From assembly GCF_030867145.1 (NCBI RefSeq), contig NC_134433.1, forward strand, positions 13,219,216 through 13,283,215: a DNA stretch of 64,000 nt, written 5' to 3'. The position numbers were made by a program, and so were the translations under genes. The DNA is from Opisthocomus hoazin. Its lineage: Eukaryota; Chordata; Aves; Opisthocomiformes; Opisthocomidae. The notes under the pieces were generated by a model. The model ran no database searches, was not told where the DNA came from, and saw only the letters and a list, made by a program, of their open reading frames with translations. This document shows positions 36,203 through 49,300 of this stretch, one piece after another (position 1 is the stretch's first letter; each line of letters starts with the position of its first letter).

Positions 36203-39200
36203 ATTACACGTCAAGGTTCTGGGTTTTACCCACCCACTCACCCACTGAGATTCAGACAGAAACCCCTCGCCCCTTCCTTGTGCCCAGCTGCCAGGCGCGG
36301 AGGAACAAACCTTCCTCCTTGGGCCTGTGCTCAGTGGAAGGAGACAAGGAGCGACTGCAATGTTTTAATAAAATCAGTTAATTTTTGCCAGGCTGCAACG
36401 TGGGATAATTCCCTTCCTCGAAACCCTCAGGACAGCTGAGAAGCCAGTACCAACCCTCCCGTTCCCATTAAAGCTAATGGACTGAGGTCAGCCACATCCA
36501 AATTTGCAATGAATTTTATGTGTGCATGCAGCCACTTGTTTTCCTGTTTTAAAAAAAGAGAAAAATACAAGTCTCCAGTTGAAGCTGCTGCGATTGCAGT
36601 TTTGGAGCACCCCTACTCCAATGGCATCAGTCGCGTCTTCTCAGTTTTACAGCTTCCCTGGGATCCCGTCATGCATCATTCTACATGTGTGCTGCATCTT
36701 GCACTCTCCCCCACCATTAATTCTTGGATTCTTAGTGATTAGTAGTTGTATTGCTTATTTTGCAAGTTCATCTGAGATGTCTAATTATTTGTTTTTAACT
36801 GTTAATGGCAATGTTTAGAATATACGTCTTTTTAAGCTTGTGGTGTGTTTCTGTACAAAGGCATCTTTGACTCCTTTTTGGACATTGGTGTTTATTCCAG
36901 AGTAAGCTCTGGGCCATTAAAGCCCATAGTCATCGAGTTTTATTATTATTATTCCCAAAGCAGTGAGAATTCTATATATGAGATAGAATCCCAACATCAT
37001 GTAAATACATGTAAATAAATGAGTGGACTGTCCCAAAGATGTGAGAAATGGCAACGGCCTGTAACATGATTTGTTACATTTGTGTTTTTCTGAATGCTGT
37101 AATTGTGCAGAGCAGTTCCCTGTGATTAATTCTCGGAGTCAAAGATGCCAAGCCACCAACAAAGTCTTGTTCTGCTTTATTAATTCTGCCCAAACAAGAG
37201 CATCCCATTGAGATATTTTCAAATATTGAAGTTTGTTTGTTTTTCTAGCTATAGAGAGGGAAAAATCACTGAGGCTTTTTTTTTCCTTTGAATATTTTAA
37301 TTTAGGGAGGTGTCCCCCAGCTTCTCTGATGTTGGCCAACCTATGTCCTGAAGTCATATTTCAGCTGGTTACTCAGTTAATTAAACTGTCACGTTCTATT
37401 AAAAACTCCAGAACCTGATGTTATTCCTGCTTCCAGCTCAGATCTCCAGGGTCCAAGGCTGAGTGACTAACTGTGGATTGGAGCTTCAGTCCGTCTGCAC
37501 ATTCCTGAAAAGGGGAGAAAATTTCAGTCCAGGAAATGTAATTCATGCCAAACATGCTTGTAGCTTGAGGTTTCATCAATTATCTAGAATCTGATGCAAA
37601 GATAATTGAATTATACCAAAGACTTTGACAGGTTGGATGAGGTTTTCAGAAAAGGAGCTGCTGCTTGAAAAACAATTACAAGATAGAAGGTCTTCCTCGT
37701 GGAGTGTGATGGGGGATGCCCACAGTTTACCCACCCCAAAGTCCCATCACCAGCTGGCCAGATTTCTGACAGCCTCGCCTCACTGAGGGCAGCGATTGTC
37801 ACTTTGCAGCTGGCAGCGGTCTCAGGAGACTGTGTGTCCCAGCAAGAAAGGGTCCGCTCTGATCGGAGCGGCTGTGCGCAGCGGAGTGAACCGGCTGGAA
37901 AGCACGCCTGCTTCCACCGCTGCTCAGCCAGAGGGGCAACATCAGGCGGGGTCTGCGGGCTTGGCGGTCAAAAAACGATCAGTGCGTAGGGTCGGAAAGA
38001 GGGCCCAGAACACAGACTTTCACGGGAATTTTACTACCAGCTTGCAGCTTCGGCAGCCTGGCAGACCAGGACTCCAGAATACATGGCGTCCTGCTTCAAC
38101 CCCAACATATAAACTGAAACTAAAGCTCGGTCTGCGAAACCAGAGCCTTTAACCACGCACAGTCACATGGAAATAGAGGAGTCTGTGTGCAGCATACTGG
38201 AGAGTCAGGTTGTCTTAGGGCTCCCTTTATACTGACAGTTATTACGCATGTTTGTAAAGGACTGGCTGCAAACTTTTTTTGACAGAAGATGTTAATTTAG
38301 TGTTCCCTAAATGATTCATCCCATTCTTTCACATTTGCTTACCTTGTGAATATTTTGGTCTATTAGCAGCCTCTTAGGTTATGAGCCAATTAAATAATTC
38401 AGTTCATTATGCAAAAGACATATACAATAATTCAGTTCATTATCCTCAAACCAGCCTCTGGGCACATGTACAAAAATGTATCAAAGAGCATCAGTTAACA
38501 AAAATAGTATCAAAAGAGAAAAATGCAGTTGCTGTAGGGTGTTGATCAGCTGCAGCATCCTGCCCCAGAGGTGGCTTCATCTCAAGCCCTGAAGAGATCC
38601 CTGTGTGCATTTTCTGCAATTTCCAATTTATGAATCTTAATTACTGAGTGTTTGGAACACTTGGATGAAAGATGCTGCAGAAATCTACGTAATGACTATT
38701 AATGACATTGTTTTATCGTGGCTCAAGCACAGGCGGCAGGGCAGTCGCATCGCAGGGTGATGACGCTGCATCCATCCGTCGTGACGCAGGGATGGAAGAG
38801 GAGGAACCGCAGCTGCCTCCTGCGGCCCCGGCACCACCTGCAGGGTTTGCTTCAGGGCCTGCTGGGCCGTTCGTGAACTGCGCCCCATGGGACGAGGTCC
38901 TGGGGATCAAGCCCAGAAATGTGGCATGAAAGAGCTTGAAGAGGAATTGGGCTGCGAGTTACGTGTTTGGAAAGCTAATTCCTGTCTGGTACGGAGTGCC
39001 AAAGCCCACAGGAAAGTGGCCGCGGTTTGTGTTCTTCCATGCTCACTGTCGCAGACGTTCGTTGCTCTCAGCATTTGCGGCAGTTTCAAAGGCGTACGGG
39101 TGCCTGGTTTGCTGCACGGGTCAGGCGTAGCTGCGTCATTTGGGAGAGCGGCTTTCTGGCGCCGTGCCTCGGTTTCCTCAAACATAAACTGGAATTTATA

Positions 39201-39349
39201 ATAACAGTCTTTATAAGTGTTTGTAAAGCATTTGTATCACACACTGCTCTTCAGAGACCAACGTAAGCAATGCGTTGTAGCTACAAACGTCCTTCGTAGC
39301 TCAGAAAAAAGATTTGCCTCGGGAGGATAATTAAAAGGATTTCTGTGGC
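36203..39349. other. Intergenic spacer between CR1 and AKAP10 promoter
   Basis: No gene is recognised. The part 36,880-37,140 is AT-rich with CATGTAAATACATGTAAATAAATG near 37,000, a pattern typical of octamer/forkhead sites. An exact 18-bp direct repeat lies at 38,393-38,443. Frames at 37,796-38,152 and 38,702-38,929 are open but match nothing I know. Two TGACGC half-CRE strings sit close together at about 38,761 and 38,783. Confidence 0.5.
38393..38443 (+). repeat. 18-bp direct repeat pair
   Basis: AATAATTCAGTTCATTAT occurs exactly at 38,393-38,410 and again at 38,426-38,443, offset by 33 bp. This is probably a small local duplication. Confidence 0.75.
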
Positions 39350-39894
39350 AGGATTCGGGACGCAGACGGAGCGGAGTTATCAGCCGCCCTGCTTTCCAGC
39401 GCCCGCGCCCTGCGCCCACATCCCGCCCGGCGCTGTGCCGCTCGGCAGGCTCTTCTGGTGCCGCCGCACCGACAACCGGCCGGTCTGCGACGGAATGACC
39501 GAGCTGCAGGAAGCCCCGCCACGTTTTTCGGCACCGCGCACCTCATGCACGAGAGGGTGGCCTTTTGCCCGCTGGGACCAGGGCCTCGCGCCGACGGGGA
39601 ACCACGGCTTGTGGCTGCCGCCATTGGGACTGCGAAGTCCCCACACGCCGCGCCGGTGCTCGGCCAGACGTGGGGTCTGCCAGGCTGTCGCGTGTCCTCT
39701 GCCGCAGCCCCTGCGGCCGAAGGGGCCATTTTGGGCCCACGTCTCAGAGGTCTCCAGGGTGCTTTGCACGGCACCTCAGCTCTCGCCGGCCCTGCCATGC
39801 CGGTCCCTCCTGCCCCTCGCTCGCTGTCACCCTGCGCCCGCGGGACCTGCCCAAATTGCCAGAGCGTCCCCAAAACACCGCCCCAAGGCCCTCC

Positions 39895-40170
39895 TGCCCT
39901 CATCCAACATGGCCGCCCGCGCCTCACGCCGCTCAGCGCCCTGGCCTGATCAAAGATGGCCGGCCTGCCCCTCCCCTCCCCGGACCCCGCGAGCGTCTTG
40001 CCCTCACCCAAGATGGCCGCCCGGACTCGCGGATTGGCTGGCCTGCCCGACGCCGGGGCGGCCATGTTGAGTGAGGCGGAGGCCGCGGCCGCGGCCGCAT
40101 CCCGTCATGCTCGGCGGGCCGCCGGCTGCCCGGAAGAGGGAACGGGGCGGTTGTTGACAATATGGCGGCC
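39895..40170 (+). promoter_or_regulatory. Repeated YY1-type motifs upstream of AKAP10
   Basis: Five copies of an AA(N)ATGGC-type motif have their ATG at 39,909, 39,956, 40,013, 40,064 (with the motif readable on the opposite strand) and 40,162. YY1 recognises AANATGGCGGC and is common in vertebrate CpG promoters, often just downstream of the start site. Two copies lie in a local duplication: 39,895-39,919 and 39,999-40,023 share a TGCCCTC(A)-CCAA(C/G)ATGGCCGCCCG block with two mismatches, 104 bp apart. Binding is inferred from motif only. Confidence 0.5.
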
Positions 40171-40324
40171 GGTGGCGCCTCCGCGGGAGGAAGAGGCGGA
40201 GGGAGAGGAGGCGGCGGGCGGAGGAAGGAGTCTCATTCATAGGGAGCCCGGTTCGCTGCCCTCGCCCCCTCCCTCCCCTTCTTCCCCCCTCCCCAGCGGC
40301 CGCCTCGCCCCCCTCCCCGGCACC

Positions 40325-40346
40325 ATGTCCTTCTTCAGGCGGAAAG
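40325..40346 (+). CDS. AKAP10: AKAP10 exon 1 (coding part)
   Basis: Encodes MSFFRRK plus the first base of a Val codon, ending at donor AAAG then GTAGGG. It lies in the CpG island. The same frame has no stop back to 39,956, with in-frame ATGs at 39,956 and 40,064, but those upstream residues are Ala/Pro/Glu-rich and do not look like the human N-terminal extension. Confidence 0.9.
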
Positions 40347-43300
40347 GTAGGGAGGCGGCGGGCGGGAGGCCCGGGGCTGAGGGGCGGCTGCCGGCCTCGT
40401 CCCCCGCACGGCTGCTGGGCCCCGGCCCTGCCCCTCCGGGGACGGCGAGCGGGCCCCGAGAGGAAGCTCGGCTCCCTGCGAACGACGGTCAGTCCGGGCG
40501 CCTCCCGGGGACGGGGCCCTTTTCCTCCCTCGGGGTTCGGGGGGGGCCGGGATGGCTGCCGGGGGGTCTCGGGGTGTCGGCCGTCGTCGCAGTGACCTCG
40601 GGCGGCCCCCCCGCGGCCTCCGTGCTGCCCGGGGCGGCTCCGGGAGCGGCGGCGGGGCGGGCGGGCTGCCGGGGAGGGCCGCCCAGCCGGGCGGGACGGG
40701 GGTTTGGGCGGCGGGGTACCCGCTGTAGAGCGGGGCGGGCCTCGGGCGGTTTTTGGGCCGCTTTGCCTGGTTCCAGAATGGCTTTTTCACAGCGCTGACG
40801 TGCGTGGTTTCGTAAAAATACAACAGGCTGAGCGTCCTACGGCAGCAGCTAGAAACCCTCCATGGGAAGGCAGCCTCGCCGCACCGAGTTCTTCATAAAC
40901 GCCAAGGAGTCACTGACAATTTGTTTTGTAACGTGGCTGTTGATGTTATGGAGCACAAAATGGGATTTGAGCTCTAGGACTCCTGAAATGCATATAACGT
41001 TCCTATAGCGCAAATGGATATAGCTTAAACGTTCCTTGAGAGCGAAACGTTTTGAAGGCACTTGTGCTGCAGCTTGTGATGGAACGTGGTGGGCACCGCG
41101 TGTGGTTTGGGTGGTTTTTGTTGAAAGTGGCACTTTTGAGGAAGGGCGGCTTGGGAAAGTTCTGCTGTTACCTCGTAACGCTGTAGTTCAGGCAGCGTGC
41201 CCGTTGCTTGTCCAGCAGTGGTGGATGCAGCGTGCTCTCATGCTCTCAAAGCGTTTCCCAGGTGCCAAAGCCCAAAGGGTGCATCTTGGGAGGCAAGACT
41301 GTGGGTTAGGGGGAAAGAACGTATTGACCGAGGCAGTGGTTTTGCTCGTGACTGGCATGTCCTGTTGTAAGCTTGCTCAGCTAAAGCGGCAGCATTGAAA
41401 ATTTCATTTGTGGAGGTGAGTCCTGGAAGAAAAGAGTTTAAACTTGTGTTCTTAGTTGTAGTTCTGGAGGCTCTTGAAGTCCACTGAGGGCTTTGCAAGT
41501 GACGTAATCCTTTTTGGGCTGTTTACATACTAGCACTGAGCTGCAGAATAGAACTTTCATAGTGCTTATAAACTACTCAAAAATAGCTTCTGCTACTTGG
41601 TTGATGAAGAGAATTGTTGAGCTGATGTTCCATCCTGATGCGTAAGCATAGGAACAATGTAAGCGTTGGCAAAAACTTTCCCAGGGAGAAAGTAATCTCT
41701 GACTGAGTATCTGTGTTACTTTAATCAAAAGGTCTTTGGTCAGAGCAGCACAGGCAGAGCTAAATGCCCGAGAGGGGCACTGTTAAGGAGGGGAGAGAAG
41801 TAAGCATCTGGGTTATACGTCAAATAATACTGTTTTGTATAATCTCCATTTTAGATACTGGCTTTTAAAGGTCTTAAACTGCAGCTGGGAGAAGAGCAAC
41901 AGATTAAGGCTTATGGTAAAACTCTGCAGACTAGATGCGTGCAGACCAAAACCAGATAAAAGCATTGGTGTTCTTGTGCTGAGCTATTGTTCTTTAAGAG
42001 GATAGAGCATTGGATGAAAATTAAAGTAACTTGTTAAAAATTAAATCATAGCAAGGATCATAAAACTATGAATGTGTAGAAAATTCAGAAACAGCAGTGA
42101 TTTTTTTTTTTTTTAGCATGGGCCTTAAAATAAAGGTTTAGAAGACCGAGGCTGGATAACAGGTTGAGAAATTAAACTACAGCAGTTGAACCAGCAGCCG
42201 GGTGCTGGAGGGCAGAGTATGAAATTGTTATCAGTGGAACAGCCAGACTGCATGCACATTCACTGGGGATATCTTGGAAACAACGTACGCAGTCCTGCTA
42301 GTTGGCTGGCCTCTGGAGTTTTGTCTTTTTTTTTTTTTTTGTACATGTGTGAGCAGTTTAGGTTGGTTCGTTCTTCTGTATTTGAAGATGTGAATTAAAT
42401 TTCTCAAACGTCACGTGGCTGGCTGGGGCGGTTTGCTGTGTGGCTCCTTTGTGAATGGGCTTTGCTGCTGGAAATCCTCACAGACTCTCAGTCCTCAGTC
42501 ATCCTGTACCGCAGTTGTCTCTCTGGCTTCACACAGACACCAAGTAACATCCGCTTTTTTGAGGAAAGTGAAAGTAAATTACTCTAGTGAAACTTCTCTC
42601 TAGGATTTGGTCTTGTCATGTATAGGAGTTTTCTTTTGTCCTCTGCTGTTAGCTACTTCATTTTGTTCCGCTTGGAGCTGATGGGGACAAACAAAGCCTG
42701 TATATAAAGAGGTTGGGAACATGAACTGGGAGTTTGTATTACCAGTAGGAAGTAGGTAATTAGAGAGGAGCTGGTGAGGAGGAACAGATGTATTTAAACT
42801 GAAAACAGGCTTAGGGAGGATTCTTCTGTTGCAACTCAGGAGTCACTGCTGATCATTATGGAATTGGTTTGATGAATCAGCTGATGGAATCGCTTTGGAA
42901 AGATAAAGGTTCGAAGTGCTGGAGAGAGGGTGCCCCGTTCCTGTTGTACCTCAGTATTACCTCAGACATGCAGATCTCTTTCAGTGATTTTTTTTTTTTT
43001 TTTCCCCCCTGCGTATCAGCACGCTCTCAGTAACGTGAAAGCTGGTTGGTCTCACTGTTTACAGCTGCACCTGGCTGCAAGAGTGCAGTTTTAAAAGCCT
43101 CCAGCTCTTTTAACAGAGGCTTAAACCTCTCCATCGGAGAGGGAATGTGCTAGCTGCTAGCTTAAATCTTAAATGCTGAGTTGCCAGTTTGCAGACCTGC
43201 AACGATTAACTTCTTGCAGTGAAGGCTGGCAGCACGGCCGTGCTGCAGCTGCCGCTGTGCAGGGCAATTATGTAACCAGAGGCTGAAGTTTCCCTTTAAA

Positions 43301-46300
43301 ATATTTAAAATACTTGGGTCAGAATAGGAAGGGCTTTTTTTTAATCTACACGTATTTTGTGATTTAAATGTCTGATTGTGCTGGGTTGTGATTTATTGTT
43401 GGATTTGGAAGGACTCCACAATCGGTGCTCAAACATAACCTATTTGTAGTAATAATCCCAGCCTGGAGCAGCCAGAGAAGGCTTTGGTAGTAGATCATGT
43501 TCTTCAATATCACCACTTAATTTGTTTCTCATGCCATCCTGTTTATGTACTCCTTCAGTTTCTTTATTTTTGTTTTAAACAGATCTCCTCATTCATTTCC
43601 TTCAGGAGCTTCCTTTATTTCAAAAAAAAAAAAAAATTGCTTTTCCATCACAACTTTTTTTAACAATGATCTTCCCATCAGTTGCTTGCCGTAGGCTGGT
43701 TGATAGTTAAACAGTATTATTTGTGAGAGAATTAACTGCTTGCAGTGTGTTTGCAGAACATTTGTGGTATCCGTCATGACTGAGGCGTTGTGGGCTGGCT
43801 CTGGTTTTGTGGAGCTGGTTCCATGTACAGCTCTGTTGTGTGTTGTCCTGCTCTTCCCGTAACGCGGGGAGACGTTGGGTTTAGGTGTATGATTTCCAGC
43901 TCAGGGAGAGCATCTGCCAATGCCCTGCTCTTAAAACACATCTTTCCTATTCTTTCCGGTTAGTGCTCTTTGTTAAAGTAACCTTGAGTGTAGCCTTGCT
44001 TTAATCAGATAGACAGCAAGCATCTCTCTCAATGCTAATTTTAAGGTACTGTGTTTCATTCAACTTAATTCATGGATGATAAGGTTTTGGTTTTGAAAAG
44101 AAACCAGCACGAAAGCTTTGAAAGCCTCTGTCAGGCTCTAGATGTGCAGATTTAAATTAGTTTTAACAAAATGATGGTTTACATCTGCCTTTGATACTTG
44201 CTGAAGTTGGGAATTTTATGTCCATTCTCTGGTAAATGCGATTAGTCACCCAAAACAGCATTAACATTTTCCTTTGTATTTTACAGTGAAAGGCAAAGAA
44301 CAAGAAAAGACCACAGATGTGAAAGCAATTAAAAGTAAGATCGATATTTATTTTGTCTGTCAATTCAGATATCTAATATCATCGGCCATTTTTATTTTAA
44401 CCAGTGGGATAATTTCCTTACGCCTGAGCACAGATGTGACCTGTCTGTTAAAAACCAAACAAACCCAAAACTTAATTCTGACTATTTATAGCAACTGAGC
44501 TTTCCTAGTCCTCTTGCTGAATCTGTAAGTACAGGAGGTTATTAAATTATGTCAGGCGCGAGCTTTAATTCAAAGTGATCATGCAATTCAGTCACCTTGC
44601 AGGTAGTGGTTATTCCTTATCTGCGACAAATTGCTGCTGAAGTTTCTTGCTCACATGTAGGGTAATTTGCAGTTTTGAAAATGAAGCTTAACTGTGTCTA
44701 ATTTGCAAAAGAGGCTGACAGTGTCTGACTTAACTTTGACTGATGTGGCTTGCAAGACTGAAGAGCTGAGTCTTGGCCAGAGTGAATAGCTGTCCTAACG
44801 CTGCTCCCTGTGACGCAGGGATCTTGCTGCTAGGTCTGTCTGGAGAGGGGAAAAAATCGTGATGGGAAGGCAGTTTATAAATCGTGGGAAAACAAGATTA
44901 TTTATCCTGTCAGTTTTATTGCAATACTAAAAGGAGATGAGGTATTTTGTGTGAATCTGATCTGTTACTTTTATATCCTCAGACAAAATCCTGTTTCTGT
45001 ACTTGTTAATGTGTTATCTGGATATCAAGAGCAAATTAAAGGCTTTTTTCACCTTGGTGATCTGTCTTTCAAATCAAATATGGGAAACAGTAAGTTGCAT
45101 CCATTTATAGCACACCCCGTGATTTCAGTGCAACTACAGTCTCTGATGACTGGCTGAAAGAGCTTACATTACCTGTAAATAAAAATAAAAGTAAATTTTC
45201 CAGTTTATTTTTATTACACATTGTGAGCTGCTGCAAGCAGAGAGCATCTTTCCAGTTTGGCAAGCAGGTACTCCATGGTCTGTAGGATGTTAGGGTAGTG
45301 GTGTGGGGCTGTCTGGAGGTTTTGGAACAGGTGTTTGATCCTGCGATTGAGTAGGACAATTTTTCCTCAAATGTTCGTAATATTAAATTTGAATCTAATT
45401 CACAAAAGCCTAAACTGTTATGAGGAGCGGGGCTCTGGTTCTGCACGAGGAGTAGCCTCCAGCAAGTTTTCCCCAGTTCCTGTCACCAGCCAAGCAACTG
45501 GCTGCCATCCATTGGCCTGGGGGAAATAAAAATCTGTGTTCTCCATTATTGTTGGTATTAAATGCCAGAGGCTGTGTCAGAGGTGGCAAGCAGTGTCCTG
45601 GTGCCAAACACAGCGAATGGAGAAGCACTTTGCAATAGCTGTGCTGTTGCTCCGGAGGTATCTGTTACCGTGACGTGCAAGTGCGAAACTGTCAACTTCT
45701 GTCATCGTGCATCATGAAACTGCGGGTAAAAATAAAGTTATGCAGCATGAAAGTCATCAAAACCAAGTTGCTTGATGCCTTGTGACGCCTTGATGAAACA
45801 AGTTGTGAGGAAGTGGTGTGCCGAGATAAAGCTCGTCAGATGACACCCGCAGCCAGAGGTGTGAGATGTCCTCGCGTGACATCCCAAGCACCTGCAATCT
45901 CCTGAGAGCTGTTGAAATGGCTAGGAGCCTGCTTTGGTTTTTGCAGCTTTGTCAGCAATTAACAATTAGTTGATGCTTTTTCCCTGGCAGAGTCTTGTGT
46001 GAGGAAGTTCTTCTCTTTGGGCTCAAATAGCCAGCTGTGTTCTAAAATATCTAGAGGGGTTAAGGCTTATAACCTGTGTTTCATCAGAGGGATTTCCTTA
46101 TTGCTTTTTTCTCTTAAAACCAAATAGAGGCAAAGAACATGTTTTTGAAAAATACTCTTGTTAAAACTCCCAGGTAGCTTTGTAGTTCAGGATTTTGTAA
46201 CACCATTTAGCCTGCAGAAAGGTATGGAAGTGGGCTGGCAAGAACATTGCAACTAGACTAAATTGTTGACAAAGTATTAAGCCGTTAGGATAGCAGTTAT

Positions 46301-49300
46301 CAAGGAAGCAGGAAGACTCAGGAATAATATTGCACGTGTAAACTTAGACTTGGCATCTTTTGATTAGCTACTGAACAAGGAAAGTACAAGTGGGTGGGTA
46401 CCACTGATGTGTTGGAAGTGAGCTTATTCTTGCTATAATAAAACTTGATTAGTTCTGTGGTCTTCACTCATACCAGACCCTTGATCAGAGATGACGCTCA
46501 GTGGTACAGTGAGGTTTTTAATAAGATGACTCTTGCAAACTCTGGCATATCTTGGGGTGCTTAGCGTGGGATACTGCTTAGAAGAGGTCTTTGGGTCCTT
46601 GTCTTCTGATCACTCCTGTCTTGATTCCAGCTCCAATACCAGTACATTCCCCTCGAAGAAGCACGAGAAATCATGCCTTGCTGGAGGCTGCAGGACCAAG
46701 CCATGTGGCAATTAACGCTATCTCTGCCAACATGGACTCTTTTTCTAGCAGTCGGACAGCTGCCCTGAAGAAGCAGCCAAGTCACATGGAAGCTGCTCAT
46801 TTTGGAGACTTAGGTAAGGCTTCATCAGCTCTATAATAATGTCAACATTTCTCTTTATTCTATGTATATTACTAGTATGCTCACGGTCCTTTGGTTTTCA
46901 GGCAAGTAGATTAGGTAATTAAAAAATATGACTGCTGTAACAGTGGCATCTGTGTTACCCTGGAAAGACTTTGAATGGGGACACTACATTTGTTTGTTGA
47001 AGGAGGTTCCTTCACTTTGTGTAACACCAGTATGTTTGAATCATCTCTTCTCCAGTTGCATCGCAGGGTATTTTTGCATCGAGTGCCCATGTCTGTAGTA
47101 CAATATGGAGTCATTCCCTTGATGTTGTTCTTTAGGCAGATCGTGTCTGAATTATCAGGCTCAAGAGACCAAAGCAAGCCTTTCAAAGACCCTGGAACAA
47201 GTTCTGCAGGACAATGTAGCCCTCCCTTATTTTATCCAGTTTATGGAATTACGCAGAATGGAACACTTGGTGAAGTTTTGGTTAGAGGCTGAAAGCTTCC
47301 ACTCCACAACATGGTCCCGTATAAGGGCACACAGCCTGAACACTGTTAAGCAGAGTTCGTTAGCAGAGCCAGTGTCACCCTCGAAACAGCAAGAAATTGC
47401 GTCGTCTTCTCCAGCTGGATTGCTTGAGGAGAGACTGGAGGATTCTAGCACAGTCCGCCTGCTCAGGACCAAGCCAGTGGCTCCGGACAAGAACGACAGA
47501 ACTAGCAACAGCCCGAAACACGTGCTCTCGGGTCAGGAGAGCGGCAATATGAGTGTTCTTTGTCTAAGAAAATCTGAGACAGGGACCCATTCTGTTCCAG
47601 CTGAGCAGCAAGAATCTTCCAAGCTTACAGTATCAAACAGAAACAGCCCCTCCTCTGCACTGAAAGACTTGTCAGGAAAACTAATGAAAAGTAAGTGCCA
47701 TGTGTTCCTTTGCTTGAAAAGGGAAGGGAGATGGGGAACGTGCTGGCTGCTGCTGGGCTTGTACGGTGAGCTGCCTCGGTTTTCACGCGTGCTTAGTGAG
47801 TATGATGCGCTGTTGCGAGGAGGAAACTGATGTTGTGTATCGGTAATGTTAACTTGCTGTATAAGCTAGTGGTCAGTTTGAGCTGTGTATTGTGTGACTG
47901 GTTGTTAAAATATAAATATGCTGCTGGAAAGGCTTCAGAATCGTGATGTACTCTAATAAGCTTAGGTCACTTCTGTTCTTACATGTGTAATTTTAAGAAA
48001 TGAAGATGAACGTTGCAATGTCCCGTTCTTCCCTCACCCATCCCACCCCAACTTAAAAGAATTGCAGAAAATTTGGATGATGGGGCTGAGAATTGCTAAT
48101 TAACTTTCCACAGAAGGTAAATATCCTGTATCACGTAAAATGAGATAAGTAATGGTTACAAGAGATTTGTAGAGATTTTTGTGTGGAACATACTGTTTTT
48201 GTTCTTGGATTTATTTGATAGACTTCCTCCCCTTGTAACTGATTTGTTCTGATTTGGATTCCACCTCTTCAGAGGCTGCTGAAGTAAGGATAAAATTAAA
48301 ATATTTACTTTTGGTAGTAAGCTACATGCACAGTAACCTGTTTCTCTACTTTACATCTACTCAGTCCTCCCTCATTTGTGCAAGTCTACAGACAAAAAGG
48401 AAACTCCTTTCTTCATATTGGTTCCTTTTGTTTGCCCAACTGTTTCCTTGTGTTGCATCCCTTTCTCTTGCTGTTTGTCTTTCTCATAGTTATTTATTGT
48501 GTACCTCCACAATACATAACCTCAGCCCCAAAGTAGCTCAAACAAACGCAGTGACACTTGACTCACGAAAAGCACCTCAGCTTTTTGATGTGTAAAAAGA
48601 ATTTGAAAGTACTGGGTCCTTTTTGAGAAGTCTGAGAAGCCTGGAGTATAACTTTTTTTTCTCTCTTCCAGAGCAGTGTCCCAACTCTCAAAAGATGACA
48701 TGTAAAGCATACATCTCGTTCTAAGGCATCCCATTTTAAGATTTTTTTTGTTTTCTTTTAATTCCATTATAATGCAAGTGTGTTATATTCTCTATGATGA
48801 GAGCTACCAGTTGGGAACTTCACTGCCGTTCTTGCCAGAAAGGCGTTACTTCTGGGACTAAGGTGTGCAGCTGAGGACCAGGGTGCTTCTTGTCTGGTGG
48901 TAGGGGATTCAGAGCTGCGTTGCTTTGTTCCATCTCACTCGTCAGTCCATGCTGGGCTTGTTGTGACCTGGCTGGAGGTCACTGTAGCTTATCAGCAGCA
49001 AAGTATCGAGTAGTGGACTGAAAGCTTCATGGAAAGGAAACTTGTTGCTGATCATTAGATTCTTGCTTTTCTGAAGAGCAGATGTTTGTTATTTGAGCCT
49101 CATTTTAGACCTGTGCCAAGGAGTTCAAAGTTTGATTCTGTATTTCTTCCTTGTAGGTATAGAACGGGATGCAGTAAGTACTTTTACCAAATATATTTCT
49201 CCAGATGCTGCTAAACCAATACCTATTACAGAAGCAATGAGAAATGACATAGTTGGTAAGAATGTATGCTGCATACTCCTTTCAGAGCTTCCTCTTTCCC

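Larger units (their letters stand above)
39350..40800 (+). promoter_or_regulatory. CpG island, AKAP10 promoter
   Basis: CpG-dense DNA surrounds the AKAP10 start codon at 40,325. It contains no TATA box near the expected start, an inverted CCAAT box (GGATTGGCTGG, about 40,031), a (GCGGCC)n tract with overlapping NotI sites at about 40,083-40,100, and a series of YY1-type motifs. This is the usual architecture of a broadly expressed housekeeping promoter. Confidence 0.75.

Noticed and set aside
37796-38152. 118-codon + strand frame
   Set aside because: No recognisable motif, and both other frames are similarly open for parts of the stretch.
38702-38929. Frame including MEEEEPQLPPAAPAPPAG
   Set aside because: Low-complexity Pro/Ala sequence, no homolog recognised, no splice or promoter context. 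It may be chance.
39331-40074. Frames of about 240 codons on both strands upstream of AKAP10
   Set aside because: Composition-driven frames in the promoter CpG island with low-complexity Ala/Arg/Pro/Gly content, no domain and no splice support. The part in frame with AKAP10 is treated as a finding instead.
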